Origin: Paralvinella palmiformis
Lineage: Eukaryota; Annelida; Polychaeta; Terebellida; Alvinellidae
Length of the DNA stretch: 64,000 nucleotides
Assembly (NCBI GenBank): GCA_025642065.1
Contig: JAODUP010000467.1
Span: forward strand, 147,501-211,500
Direction of reading: 5' to 3'
This document shows, in pieces, positions 12,103 through 25,272 of this stretch (position 1 is its first letter; every line of letters begins with the position of its first letter). Position numbers and translations under genes: made by a program. The notes beneath the pieces are model-generated. The model searched no databases and was not told the DNA's origin. It saw only the letters and a list, made by a program, of their open reading frames with translations.

Positions 12103-12194
<92 letters not shown>
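12084..12194. repeat. (CA)n-(TA)n compound microsatellite
   Basis: A short CA run is followed by about 90 bp of TA, lying just 5' (in the LINE sense) of the truncated LINE. Confidence 0.95.
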
Positions 12195-12198
<4 letters not shown>

Positions 12199-12900
12199 GG
12201 CTTATGAGCCAACTTCGTATTTGTATGATAGCTCGTTTAAATATACATATTTTTAAATTCAGAAAATAAATTATGCCACGTTAGTATGACTTGACGTTGG
12301 GTCTCTCTCAGAACTATTCATCTGATCTTTATTGGGGATATTATGGACATGTTTCTTTTTTCATATATATTCCTTTCGACAATAAGGGTTCATACATTTT
12401 CTTATTATTTTACGAAATACGTCTTCTCCAAATTTGGCGAGGTACTATGCTTGACAAAAACAAATTATTATTGGTAAAATGGTAGTCAATTACTGTCTAA
12501 CTAACAATAATACTTTTGATGACAAATATTGGTTACCATAAAATTGCGAAGATAAGATGCTCCTAAAACTGGGATCCATGATCGTGTCATTAAAATAAGA
12601 AGAAGAAGCAGCCAATGAGAACGCTGCTTTTAAAAACACCTTTGATTCGCAGTTGGTAACAGCTTTCAGGTAAAGTCCTTAAGTTGTGCCAATGTGATAT
12701 GAGCCAACATAGTGGATATGTTGCACGATCAAAAATATATATGTCTCGTAATTTTGTAAATAATTAATTTAAAATATTAATTTAAGAGTAATTACACATC
12801 TTGTCAACCAAATACATTATTTTAATGTTTTGTTTTTGTATTAAAATCACCATTATTAACAAAATAGACAAAATGGTTGCATTTGTAGTTTGGGAGCAAG
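12195..12900. other. No gene or recognisable repeat seen
   Basis: AT-rich sequence. Short open frames (for example 12291-12485) have no recognisable domain and no duplicate elsewhere in the window that I could find. Confidence 0.5.
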
Positions 12901-12902
<2 letters not shown>

Positions 12903-12945
<43 letters not shown>

Positions 12946-13026
12946 TGTCATTGCTGTGAGTGAGTTAGACATATAAACTATAATTACGTTATTCATATAT
13001 AACTCACTCACAGCCATGATAAGATT
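12903..13026. repeat. (TA)n tract followed by MITE-like inverted repeat
   Basis: TA units occupy 12903-12943. Next come two inverted arms of about 26 bp: the left reads ATCTTGTCATTGCTGTGAGT onward (12942), and the right arm ends at 13026 and is its near-perfect reverse complement. They are separated by about 30 bp. The whole could fold into one hairpin, as expected for a minimal foldback element or a solo pair of transposon ends. Confidence 0.7.
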
Positions 13027-13417
13027 TTATTTATATTATTTATATTCTATAGTTTATGTAAAACATCTTTATTAAACAACATTTGTTGATATCTATAATA
13101 ATAAAGGAGGCCAATACTTCTTGTATAATTTGGCACATAAAACACTCTCAGTCAATAAATAAGATCATGATCTGAAAAAATAACTAAATAATTCGATACA
13201 GATATAAGCATAAAGTATTATGCATAAAGTTATGCATGATAGGGTCATACGTACTTCTAAGAGATCTGTCTGCAGAGAAATGATGTCGCACTTAGTAAAT
13301 CTTCAACATTATCAAGTAACATTGTTCTTTATTAGTCCTTGTTATTCTTGTAATGTATGTCTGAATATTTGAGAAATTATCAATGAGTGGAATATCCCCA
13401 ACATTTTATAGGTGCAT

Positions 13418-13722
13418 GTAGCTGAGTGATAATTGGGCGGAGTTGTAAGGTGATGATAAATGGGGTCAAAAGTGGACTACGACAAAGGTGAAACATCCGA
13501 CAACAGCTTATAGAGAGTAGACCACCAGTAGGACTCCTGTCTGGTATAATTATCAACCTGCGAGCTATTCAGAGACGTATATAAATCAGCAAAGCTGAGT
13601 GATAATTAGACGGGACTGATTAAAGTGATAATAAATTAGAAGAAAATGGGACAGTGACAAAATGGTACCTCCCACAACAGCTTCCTGACAGTGGACCATC
13701 ATTAGGCCTCCAGATGTACAGC
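13418..13722. repeat. Two-copy direct tandem repeat, period about 172 bp
   Basis: AGCTGAGTGATAATT occurs at about 13421 and 13592. Collinear similarity follows, including GACAACAGCTT / CACAACAGCTT and GTGGACCATCATTAGG / GTAGACCACCAGTAGG. Divergence is roughly 25-30 percent. Function unknown. Confidence 0.7.
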
Positions 13723-14940
13723 TGATCATGTTATTGACGGATTAATGACTAATTTAGACTCTAAATCGACCACGACGTCCTCGTCGAGCTACTGATGATC
13801 AGATAATGATGTCTTATCTAAGACATTTTCAACACTTCAGTAGCCAATCTCAATCCGATATTAGCCTTATATGTCTCTTGTGACTTGTCGTAGTCGGTGA
13901 CCATTGATGAACTGTGTATCTCCTCAATAATCACTCCTCTCCTAAAAGAAGTATCGCTGGTTATCGCCACGTCATAGTCCCAACCACCAACGTGTTAAAG
14001 AAAACATAAAGAGAAAGATTTTAGGATTAAGTGAAATGGAGACGTTAGTTATTTGTTGGAAGAAGAAGAACACGAAACCAAATTATCCTGTGGGTGGATA
14101 CACGTGTTACATACACATAATGTACAATCTGATCCAATCTTCAACAGACTGGGACGGATACTTTCTTTTATGTTTTATTGCTGTTTTATGTACATAATTC
14201 ATCTTATAGTTATCCTTACTGTTATATAACAGGTGGTAATTTAGCATTTATTTATTTAAACTTGTCCCGTTATGTTTGAATAGTATTACTTAAGTTGCTT
14301 GGATCCAATTATATCTTCTAGTTTTACGAGTGTTATTGCTGTGCGGGAGCCCAGAGCTGTGAATTCCGCTATGGCACTATAGTATTAAGTGTTTTTCATT
14401 CAACAAAGCGACTGGCAAGGTTTTCTGCACCGAATATGCCATATATTTTAAATTCTAAATTTATTTAAACTTAGTTCCTGTGTTGAAGCAATAAATTTAG
14501 CCGTGTGAATGGTTTTATAAACCTTGTGTTGTATTAAAATCCTGCTCAAGAACAAATGCTATTATCAAGAAGAGCACAGAGCACGAACGACAACTGACTA
14601 CATGTAATACATTTAGTGTTCAATGGAGTCCGGTTTCTGCTAATCAAAGTCAGGATTGCAGAAACCCATTTCACGTTATCGTTCGGCTAATAAACTAAAA
14701 AGTGACCCCGAGAAAGCGATAATTTAAACATGATTTAACACAAATACCAACTTGGAGAGACTGGGTTATCGCATAAATGTGTTAATGATGGAAGCCAACC
14801 CACTTGTTTAATCATACTTAAAGCTACAATTATGTTTTATTCGTCCCATTTACTCCTGTAAATGTGTTATTCAAAATCGGTTTTATAGCTTCGCTTTTGT
14901 CACATTTTTGATTGCCTTAGTTAATAATACTCTTACTGCT
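13723..14940. other. No gene or clear repeat seen
   Basis: About 1.2 kb of unique-looking AT-rich DNA without a credible open frame, splice pattern or RNA gene that I can support. Confidence 0.5.
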
Positions 14941-14942
14941 TG

Positions 14943-15085
14943 TACTACTACTACTACGATTACTACTGCTACTATTACTACTACTACTTCTACTACTACT
15001 ACTACTACTACTACTATTGCTACTAATATTACTATCACTACTACTACTACTACTACTATTGCTATTACTACTACTACTATCGTCT
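14943..15085. repeat. (ACT)n trinucleotide tract
   Basis: About 140 bp of ACT units with ATT and GCT variants. Frames on both strands are low-complexity (poly-Thr, poly-Val, poly-Ser) and should not be annotated as proteins. Confidence 0.95.
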
Positions 15086-15099
15086 CCTGTATTATGTAA

Positions 15100-15765
15100 C
15101 AAGAATACAATGTATACACCAAGACATTAATCTATTGTAAACCCCATTAATATCGTCAACATTTTGCCACGAAACCAAAACCTTTGTTTCCACAATCACT
15201 TAATTCATCACATTGTAAAGTGTAATACCAACGTGTTTCTTATTCTTATTGATGGCTGTATTAAATATCAATTTGTGTACTTGCTGGTTAGTTAATCGAT
15301 GGTAATGACCGAATGAATGGTGTTGGTCAGTTAGCGAGTCAGTCAGTCAGTCATTTGGCATCTTAACTGAAGATTCGTAATCCGTTAATTCATTTCTAAT
15401 GCACTCATCTAATCCCAATCAGTAATAATTTGTACCAAATCTTTTCAAGGTATGATGTAATTAACCGAAATATGACATTCATATCTTACGCTTCCCAAAC
15501 ATATTGACTGTCATATGTCATAAATAATGTTTGTATTAACCAGCAACACATTGGGCTTTACTTCCGACACTACCCAAATACAGCTAATTTACTGAGAGCA
15601 GTAGCTCAGGTTCAAATGTATCTAAGTAATAACTTAGTATGTCTGTCATTTTATCTCTTCTTGTATGTTTACTTAATATAGTTTTATGTATCATTCATTT
15701 ATGGATTATTATAAACACACAAACTCTAAATATTTAAATACTAGCTTGGGGATACCACCCGAACT
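15100..15765. other. Non-coding; weak similarity to 37040-37330
   Basis: The order ATTAACATCGAC-like, TTGTTTCCA-like, GTATTxAATAT-like and CAGTCAGTCAGTCA phrases resembles 37040-37260, and each lies downstream of a trinucleotide tract. This may be another old duplicate pair. No gene is visible. Confidence 0.35.
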
Positions 15766-15769
15766 ACAA

Positions 15770-15895
15770 GGAAGCAAACTAGGTTATCCAGCATTTAAAT
15801 GTAACAAGCACAATAAGCTCTTAAAGCATTATAAGTACTCCTGACTACAGGAATTGAAACACTGCATCGGATCTCGAGCTGTGGTATTGGACGTA
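15770..15895 (-). repeat. REP-A fragment
   Basis: This is the reverse complement of the part of REP-A at about 25965-26070. Shared phrases include GTTATCCAGCATTTAAATG, TAAAGCATTATAAGTACTCC and AAACACTGCATCG. It runs directly into the SINE-like repeat at 15896. Confidence 0.75.
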
Positions 15896-16265
15896 GTTTG
15901 TTTGCTTGTGTTTTGGGGTGAATTCCCAGGCTGTTGCTTGATCAGCACAGCTTTTATGTTGGAGCGGTTTAGACCATCTAATAATCAACCACTCAGAGGG
16001 GAGTAATACGGAATGATGGAGCCGAAATGCACATAGGTGGTCACTGCTAGAGTGTTTACGTATTGTAGGGATCTTTAACGTCCCTCTTTATTTTAATATA
16101 TCAGTGGAGACGGCAGCGCCATTTACCGTGGTCAGCCACCCACGATGTTGTGGGTCGATAAATTAATCTGAGGAAAGGTTTCGACCACTTACTAGGATCG
16201 AACCTATGACCCTTGTCACCAAGTGCCGGGTGCTCAATCGCTCGGACTGAAACAGTGGTCCATTT
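15896..16265 (-). repeat. Second tRNA-headed SINE-like repeat
   Basis: On the minus strand, near 16250, a box A-like CCGAGCGATTGAGC is followed about 40 nt later by a good box B, GGTTCGATCC (near 16200). The body contains CCCACAACATCGTGGGTGG and a GGGACGTTAAAGATCCCTAC hairpin-like phrase. The spacing fits an internal RNA polymerase III promoter. The head sequence differs from the three-copy SINE of this window. Confidence 0.6.
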
Positions 16266-16394
16266 ACAGAAGGTGGCCAAGTTACATAGGAGGTTGGACT
16301 TGGGGGGTCACTATATTCTAATTATCCTATTTATTATATAGACCATACATGACTTTAGTCATGCCACACATGATGTATTTCGTTACTAAATATA

Positions 16395-17285
16395 TATTAG
16401 AAATTACAAATTGTTTATTTATATAGCGCCAATTCAACCTGCACAATGGTTATCAAAGGACTGCTTTCATGCACCTACTTCTCTGAATGACTTCTCCTTT
16501 GATCTTAACTTCTGATATTTCTGATTTACACAAATGTTGTCGTGATCCTATCAGAATGAATTCTGTTTTGTTTTCAATATTGATTTTCAGCCTATTTTGA
16601 TCCATGCATGATTTTATGTCAGCGATCGAATACTCCAGTGTGAGGTAGGTATTCTCTTCAACCTTGGTGATCCAGCAAACGAGTTTTTCACAATGTGATC
16701 AACTGCATAACCATGAATGTCTATATCATTACACAGAAATTCCTGCACGGTGCTAGCGTACCTTGAGTAAAGCATTGGCCTGCACATGATTCTTGAGGCA
16801 CCGAAAAAGCCAGGGTCTACAGGTTGAGTAAATAGAAACCACATTCACCTTGAAGCTTCTTGGTTGCAGATACGAAACATGCTTAGACATAAAGGTAGAT
16901 TACTAATAGGTATATAATTGTTTGCGATTAGTTCTAGTCCTTATGTTTTAAGCAATGGTCAAACAATTGCTGACTTACTTACGTTGGCAAATGTTCAAGT
17001 TGATAATGAAAGATTCACGATATAAGTCATCACTGCACCGAGATACTTAGCATCTGATTCAAGAGGTGGGCTGAGATGAGATCATTTTCTTCTCTTCTGG
17101 GCTGAGATGAGATCATTTTCTTCTCTTCTATCAACGACTGAAAGAAACGTATTTCTTCGGTGTCCCTAGATGATGGAGAATGTATAGGACATTCTACCAA
17201 ATCATCTCTTATCCTATTTATTTTACTCAGGAAGTAGTCTGCAAGTTTATGTGCAACTTACTTCATCACATTTTCCTGGTCGCAT
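16395..17285 (-). pseudogene. LINE remnant of a third lineage
   Basis: Minus-strand reading from 17285 downward gives IRDDLVECPIHSPSSRDTEE (the region before RT). After decayed sequence comes CRPMLYSRYASTVQEFL, matching the GPxLYSxYASTxQE block next to the RT active site. The active-site box reads YAVDH where YADDH is expected, so a catalytic Asp is lost. Then comes IKSCMDQNRLKINIENKTEF with ILIGSRQH, the RT thumb region. The 3' end is near TTGGCGCTATATAAATAAAC at about 16400. Frame changes and stops are frequent. It is distinct from families 1 and 2. Confidence 0.75.
17068..17129. repeat. 31-bp unit repeated twice
   Basis: The phrase starting GGGCTGAGATGAGATCATTT occurs twice in perfect tandem inside the LINE remnant. 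This is a local slip-type duplication that is young relative to the decayed host sequence. Confidence 0.9.
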
Positions 17286-17654
17286 AAGATTTGCTTTAAT
17301 CCTTCCATGTGATGTTGTTCATAATGATATATTCAAACAATTCATTGGTATTGTTTGTACTAATTTCAGTTTGCACTACTCTCAGTTATCTCTATAAATA
17401 CCTGTGCTTTCATGGCAAATAAATTACTTGTTCCTTTGCTCTATGGTGAATATTGATATCATAAATATTTAAACAAATTAACGCCGTATAATGGCATCAA
17501 AGTCTCTTGTACATTTTCATTTGAAGAACATACGAGAAAGTGCGTCTGGTTCTTACAAAGCAACACATAAACTCTGTAGCATGTTTATATTGCTATGATA
17601 CATTTAACTAAGTAAATCTTGATGAAGAATAACATTCATGATGCATGTTATATA

Positions 17655-17790
17655 CATTGTCATCATGATTGTAATCATGATTACTTTACAATATAATCGT
17701 AATCGATTAGATTCAGAATGAATGTAATAGTAATCGTAATCGTATTCAAGTAATCATAATAGTAATCGATTCTCGTGTTCCTGTAATCGC
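17655..17790. repeat. Irregular GTAATCG/CGATTAC minisatellite
   Basis: The words GTAATCG, TAATCGATT and ATCATGATTAC recur with variable spacing over about 130 bp, on both strands. Confidence 0.7.
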
Positions 17791-17799
17791 CCAAACCCT

Positions 17800-19399
<1,600 letters not shown>

Positions 19400-19400
<1 letters not shown>

Positions 19401-21155
19401 GTTTCAAGAGTATTAAAATAATAAAACTGAGACAGACGCAATATTTATTCATATAACATGGACTGAGGAAGGTTTCCCTGAATCGTTTACTTATTCATCT
19501 TAGGACACTCTATCAAAATGTATTATCTCAACCTGTTGAAATATATTTACCTATTAAATTACATAAACTAGTTTAATATTTAGAAGCAGATACTAATGTC
19601 ATACACTGGTAACACATTTAGTCAAATCTAGAAAGATGGGTAATTAATCAACTCGAAGCTTAGGTTTAAAGTGTTAATTTTGAAGAATATTCAGGATGGT
19701 TTCATTATAACCATTCTAATAATTGTTTTATGCATGCCATCAGGGTACTACGATGGCACACTGTCTAGAACCGTGCACTAAAACCTTCAAGTTCTGGATT
19801 TAACTCCAACTAACAACTATGTTTGTGGAATAATTCACCTTGGGAATAGCCTCTGGGCAATGTGATCCAGGCCTGACTAACGGTGAGGCTAAGTAACGTA
19901 AATCAACTCAATTCAAGCGTACAATTTCTGATACAATTTAAATTGCAGTTTCATGGAATAAAACGATTCCAAGGTAACTCAGTAAATTGTTTCTTTATGG
20001 TATTTGATAGATTGTAATATTAACTCTAAAGTTTCTTGCTCTGTTATATTCCGTTTATTGTGATATATCAAAACACTATCGATTAAATTATTAATAATTA
20101 ACGTGCAGGAAACCATAACATTGTTGTATCTAAAAACACGTAATTCAAACAAAATTGTAATATTTGGTGTAGTACAAGGGCAGTTGTATAATTATATATT
20201 CAGAAGATTCACTTTCATTTACATATTTCACCTGATCAGGCCAAGTCACAATAAAATATCTTCTTTCTTTTCAAATTTGTTGTGACCTACATTTCAATAA
20301 TATCAGTAATTATCACATTGATATGTTTGCGTGGAATAGCAAAAAGTATATTTCCTAGTTTTTGTTAAGCATTTCGGGGTATTTCTGTTTGGTGTGATAT
20401 GCCTTCTCTTTCTGTTACTTCTAAAAATGTTACTAAAATAGTTAGTGAGTATTATGTATATATTGTGCACGGCGGGTGGGAAAGAGTCAGGATGGTAAGT
20501 AAAATGGAACCTATTTAACCATTTTATCGCCTCACTCTATCCTTATCCACCCCAAATCTTTTACAGATTCTCAGAACCCTTTTTCTTTTTCGAGTCTTCC
20601 AGAATGACTTAACACAGAATTGTCGCATAGAACTATATGGCTCCACAAAAGGTACTTTGTTTCATTTTCATTCTGAAATATCAATACAGTGATTAGTCTG
20701 AGAAGATATTTAATTAAATTTATCTTTTAAAGGAAATGTTATTGAAATCTTAAGGATTCACTTGGATACTTCAAACAATTATAACGACCCTCCTCAATAA
20801 CAACATGCTAGGACCATTACGCCTCATATCTAGCGGAGTGAATTTTGCTTAATGTGTTTTTGAACTCTTAAATCAATATTTCTGGTATTTCTATTCAGGA
20901 ACTGATTCTTAAAAAATGTTAAGAATAAAATTTGTATTGCTTTTTAAGATAGGATAAAGTTTATTCCTCTCCCAATTCCCACAGATTCTTCAAAATGGCT
21001 GCTGGATCATTGACAATGAAAACAAAATCCCACTTTAACCATTAAATAGTTCGGCCATTCTTATTATTAATATAACATTCTGAAATTTAAACACAGTATT
21101 CGTTTGAAAACTGATAGCGATCATACAAGTTACCTAGTTATATGTTTATTTAAGG
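19400..21155 (+). other. Non-coding; partly duplicated at 48420-48600
   Basis: The segment 19430-19540 (ACATGGACTGAGG, TTTACTTATTCATC, CACTCTATCAAA) matches 48450-48600, continuing copy 2 toward R5. The remainder to 21155 shows no gene or repeat that I recognise. Confidence 0.5.
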
Positions 21156-21159
21156 GACG

Positions 21160-23860
21160 GGAGTAATGACAAAATAAAAATAATATTATACTTAATGTCA
21201 TTCAAGTGAAAAGTACCACTAGTCCTTGAATCAGATCATGGTAAGTTCAACATCCTGAAATATGGCCAAAATCAGCTCGAAGTGGAAAATCGTTTTTCGT
21301 TAACAATTGGGACGCATGATGCCATGAAGAAGTCTAATGCTGATTTAGGATATAATCATTATCTACTTTATCAAGCATGTTTGAAAGTAATATTTATTTT
21401 ATAATTCTTTTTTAACAATTAAATTATTTGCTATATAGGGGTTAAAGTTTAAGCTGTAATATCAGATTACATGGGTTGATATGCTGGCAATTTGTAGCCT
21501 GAACAAATCACAAGAAACATTTAACTAAATGAATTTTAGATAGAAATATATTTAAATATATTGATGAAATGAATGGAGAATTTCATCTTGGATTATTTAC
21601 AAAGTTATTTTTTAAACTTTGCTGCAAAACATTATCTAGATTGCCTAGGATATGATCATTTCTGATATGATTAAATTAGCACTCTTTCTTTTAAAATGTT
21701 GTCTTTTTCTATTGTGCATCAGGTAACATTTTCATTGTCATAATTTGGTTTACTATAATGGATTATCACCGGAAATAAAGCGATGTCGGTAAATAAAAGA
21801 TGAACGGTGCAATCTATTCTGCTGCCAACAGGACGGTGCCTCTATTTATTATCCACGTGAACACAAATATGAACCCATGTTGCTAGTAAGTATGCTGTTC
21901 AAATATAGAAAACATTACTAACTTGTAAATGTAAGAGTAGGATAATACTACAATAAAACCTGTACACATGACCATCTACCTGAAGAGACCGCCTCTCTTC
22001 AAAGATAAGAGGGTAATGATCCCCGAATTTCCCATAAACATGCATTATAAGGAAACCTTTAATAATCGGGCACCTGTTTTCTCTATGTTAAATGACCACC
22101 CTCTTCGGCTCAGTGGTCTTTTTCTAATATTAATTAACTTGTCGTTGTGACCATGGCCAATTTATGATTAAGTCTTCATTCTAAATCAACCGATCGTAGC
22201 TCAATCCGAAAATCTGAGGTCGGTGCATTGCTGTTTCTAAATATAACACAATAATAATACGGCAATGGCTTCACCAAGTTATATTAAGTTAAAAACTAAC
22301 TGAACACTGCAGTAAAACAAAACGAAGACGTGCATGTGATGATGGTTTATGCACAACTGAAACTCACTGAGTTTTGACGTTGATATACGACTTTATATAG
22401 GTTAATACCTTTTCCTTAGAGCCAAAGGATTTTTCTAATATCTACTATCGGGTACTCGATTGCAACAAAGCTGCATATAAATTAGACATAATTAATACAG
22501 TCATGGATCCTTCATCAAGAACCTCAGCAATGTCACTGTGTACTTAATGTTGTATGACCTCTTCGATAAGCAGACTGATAACAGTCATTGAGGTCAATGT
22601 GCTCTAAATGATTTTCTATACACTTTGCTACTATTGTATTACTATATATGTACACAGTTCTGATACTGGATATATTGGCAAGCTATTTTTCTGTCTAAAC
22701 ATGTCTCACCTAAATATTTCCTTCTTAGTTATCTACTATTAATTAATTTCCATAGCGTAAAACAAAATGAAGACGTAGATGTGATGATGGTTTATGCACA
22801 ACTGAAACCCACTGAGTTTTGACGGTGATATACGACTTTATACAGGTTAATTCCCTTTCCTTGAAGCCAAAGGATTATTCTAATATCTAGTATCGGGTAC
22901 TCGATTGCAACAAAAGCTGCATATAAATTAGACATAATTAATACAGTCATCGATCCTTCATCAAGAACCTCAGAAATGTCACTGCGTACTTAATAGCGAG
23001 CAGTACCTGTTGAATGACCTCTTCGATAAGCAGACTGATAACAGTCATTCGGGTCAATGTGTTCGGGTTAAGTGAGATCCGACTTACGACAACTTGCCTT
23101 TACGAACCAACCTTCATAAGAGCTTAAAAGTGGTTGTGTCGAGTTAACGACAGCGGTTCTTAATTACGGATCGGCGAACTAGAATGTTTCGCGGCGTGCG
23201 AAGAAGAATCCTTCATCAAGTGTAGCCTAGCCGAGGAGGAAGACTATCTCAGTTCCCGCCATATGCCATCTTGAATTATCCACCCTGTATTACTGCTTGG
23301 TTTTTGTGTTTTTGCATATACACCCCCTCATTATATATCCTACGCGTATAGCTGATCCCAGTGATAACATTATACATGATAGTTAGGAGTGTTTTTTCTT
23401 TCAGAAATAACATATATAACAATGTTTGATTCAAGAACTTATTGCACAGGGGCCGCCGGTTCGTACATTTAGAGTGTGATCCGACTTACATTCAAATTCA
23501 GCTGTGCCATTTCCGTTATCTCTAATGCCACTTACAAAGTTAATACAATGGGTATCATCAGTAGGTGAATAAATCGTTTAAGTCTTTGGAAAGTTGCCAA
23601 ATGAACAACATTAACAAATTCAGATACCAGCTTTTGACTCTTGACAAGCCTGATGTAAAATTAGAGGAAAGTGATTCAAATGAGCATCACTTCTTTCCGA
23701 AAGCCTTATGATAGTTAAACACTTATATTGTAACATATTGTATGTGTGTTATGGAAATAAATGCTGACAATATCTTTTATTATCAGTGAGATTATCAGTT
23801 CCATCTTGCTTTATAAATGTGTAAGTGGTGGTGTATCAGCAATAGTAGTAGTATTAGTAT
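21160..23860 (+). repeat. Duplicated block R5, copy 2
   Basis: It aligns with 50530-52525. Landmarks are CATTCAAGTGAAAAGTACCA (21200), AGGGGTTAAAGTTTAAG (21438), the TTTTCATTGTCATAATTTGG phrase (21729), CACGTGAACACAAATAT (21854) and AGAGGAAAGTGATTCAAATG (23663). The match to copy 3 is interrupted by a local duplication in copy 2 (22312-23069) and by a LINE in copy 3 (51668-51905). The 60-codon frame at 21968 is not preserved in copy 3. Confidence 0.78.
22312..23069. repeat. Direct repeat, two copies of about 300 bp
   Basis: Segment 22312-22607 recurs at 22757-23069 with about 93 percent identity. Shared phrases include GATGATGGTTTATGCACAAC and GATCCTTCATCAAGAACCTC. The copies are separated by about 150 bp, so the offset is about 445 bp. 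Copy 2 of the larger duplication has it; I did not find it in copy 3. Confidence 0.9.
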
Positions 23861-24094
23861 CAGTACTAGAAGCAGCAGCAGCAGAAACAGCAGCAGCAGT
23901 AATAATAGTTGTAAAAGTATTAATATCATTATTATTTAATACTATTAATTATAATAATATTATTATTAGCATTAGTGATAGTAGTAGTAGTAGTAGTACT
24001 GTTACTATTAGTAGTAGTAGTTGTTGTAGTTATACTAGCAGCAGCAGCAAAGTTGTTGTATAGAATGAACTAATCAAAGGTAGTACCACAACTA

Positions 24095-24126
<32 letters not shown>

Positions 24127-24145
24127 ACTATTATTACTACTAGTA
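23820..24145. repeat. AGT/AGC trinucleotide-rich region
   Basis: AGT, AGC and ATT units in the first half change to ACT and GCT units after 24090, giving opposite-strand symmetry. The 100-codon Ser/Val-rich frame is a low-complexity artefact. The similar place in copy 3 (52510-52530) has only a few AGT units. Confidence 0.9.
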
Positions 24146-24149
24146 TCAA

Positions 24150-25186
24150 ATCTTAAAGGTTGTTCAAGGAAGAGGAGCAATCTAGCCCATTTTGGGAATA
24201 CTTTATACATATATTCTCTAGAAGCTTTGTTCCTAATGGGACGGCAGCTATTCTAGACCCGAATCTGATAGATCAAATGTGTAATTCAATCTAGAGTAAA
24301 GTATATTATGGTCAATTTTATCACTCTCTGTAAGAGGCCTAAACGTGTCTAAAACGGATATGCAGGTTTAATTTCCAATATTTGTATTGATCTCTTTATT
24401 GCAATATTCTGATTTGGAAGAGGCAACGATATTTTTAAGTTGATTTTTACTAAATGTTTATAATACTCTCTGTGTTTCTTTGGAACTTGCCTAACATTAG
24501 TGTACCATAGGAGTAGTGTTGTTCCATTTTTCTGAGTTGTGCATGTTGATCCGCAAGGTATCCCATTGTAGTATCAGTTGATTTACCAGTTGCTCAAATG
24601 GATCTAATAGAAGAGAAGGGCCTTCCAAAGAATTTAAAACAAGAAAAAAAACGCTTTGTGGCAAGAGAGTCAACAAATTCAAAATTCATTTTATTATTTT
24701 AATCATTATTTTAAACTTTAGATACAGTGTTTGCACTTCGTGTGTATTATTTAGATAATAGCCACACGAACAAGTATTCCCTCTAGATACTCAGGCGATA
24801 AAGTGTTTCTTGGAGGAAAGAATCACGAAGGAGAAAGCTGATCTCACCCGTTTTACAAGTCCGAGAAGCATGATGGAATTAGTATCCACCTGAAGTTGCA
24901 TTACCAACAATTTTCTGGTTTGAAATATTACGAGTCATCAATTTATTTAACAACTACAGGTACTTCGTCCCATTTGTTACATGTCGACTGACAATTTATT
25001 AGACCAATATTTACATTTTCTACACGTACATCTAGGCCATTAGATGGTGTTTTTAGTAGAGTGGTCAAGTTACTTGTATTAGATCATATTTGCTTTGAAT
25101 GTTTTCCACTACGTGTAGGTATGGGTAAAAGGACAGCCTTACCATTATTGGTCCGCAATTGAAGTAACTGATTTCTACTGTAATTC

Positions 25187-25195
<9 letters not shown>
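24150..25195 (-). pseudogene. LINE family 1 head fragment, heavily decayed
   Basis: Minus-strand reading begins with MNYSRNQLLQLR at 25189. It continues through IPTRSGKHSKQI, NVNIGLINCQS (endonuclease start) and a degraded LQWDTLRIN / ADQHAQLR-like linker (24497-24682), and ends in an RT piece around an IDHNILYSRLN-like motif near 24310. Internal deletions reduce about 1.9 kb of the long copy to about 1.05 kb. Many stops are present. The ORF start directly abuts a (TA)n-(TG)n tract. Confidence 0.8.
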
Positions 25196-25259
<64 letters not shown>

Positions 25260-25272
25260 TTGTGTGTTTTAG
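25188..25272. repeat. (TA)n-(TG)n compound microsatellite
   Basis: About 47 bp of TA pass into about 35 bp of TG, squeezed between a LINE family 1 ATG and REP-A. Confidence 0.95.

Noticed and set aside
14883..15122. Long open frames of poly-Val, poly-Ser and poly-Thr
   Set aside because: They are translations of an (ACT)n microsatellite in different frames, without flanking coding signal.
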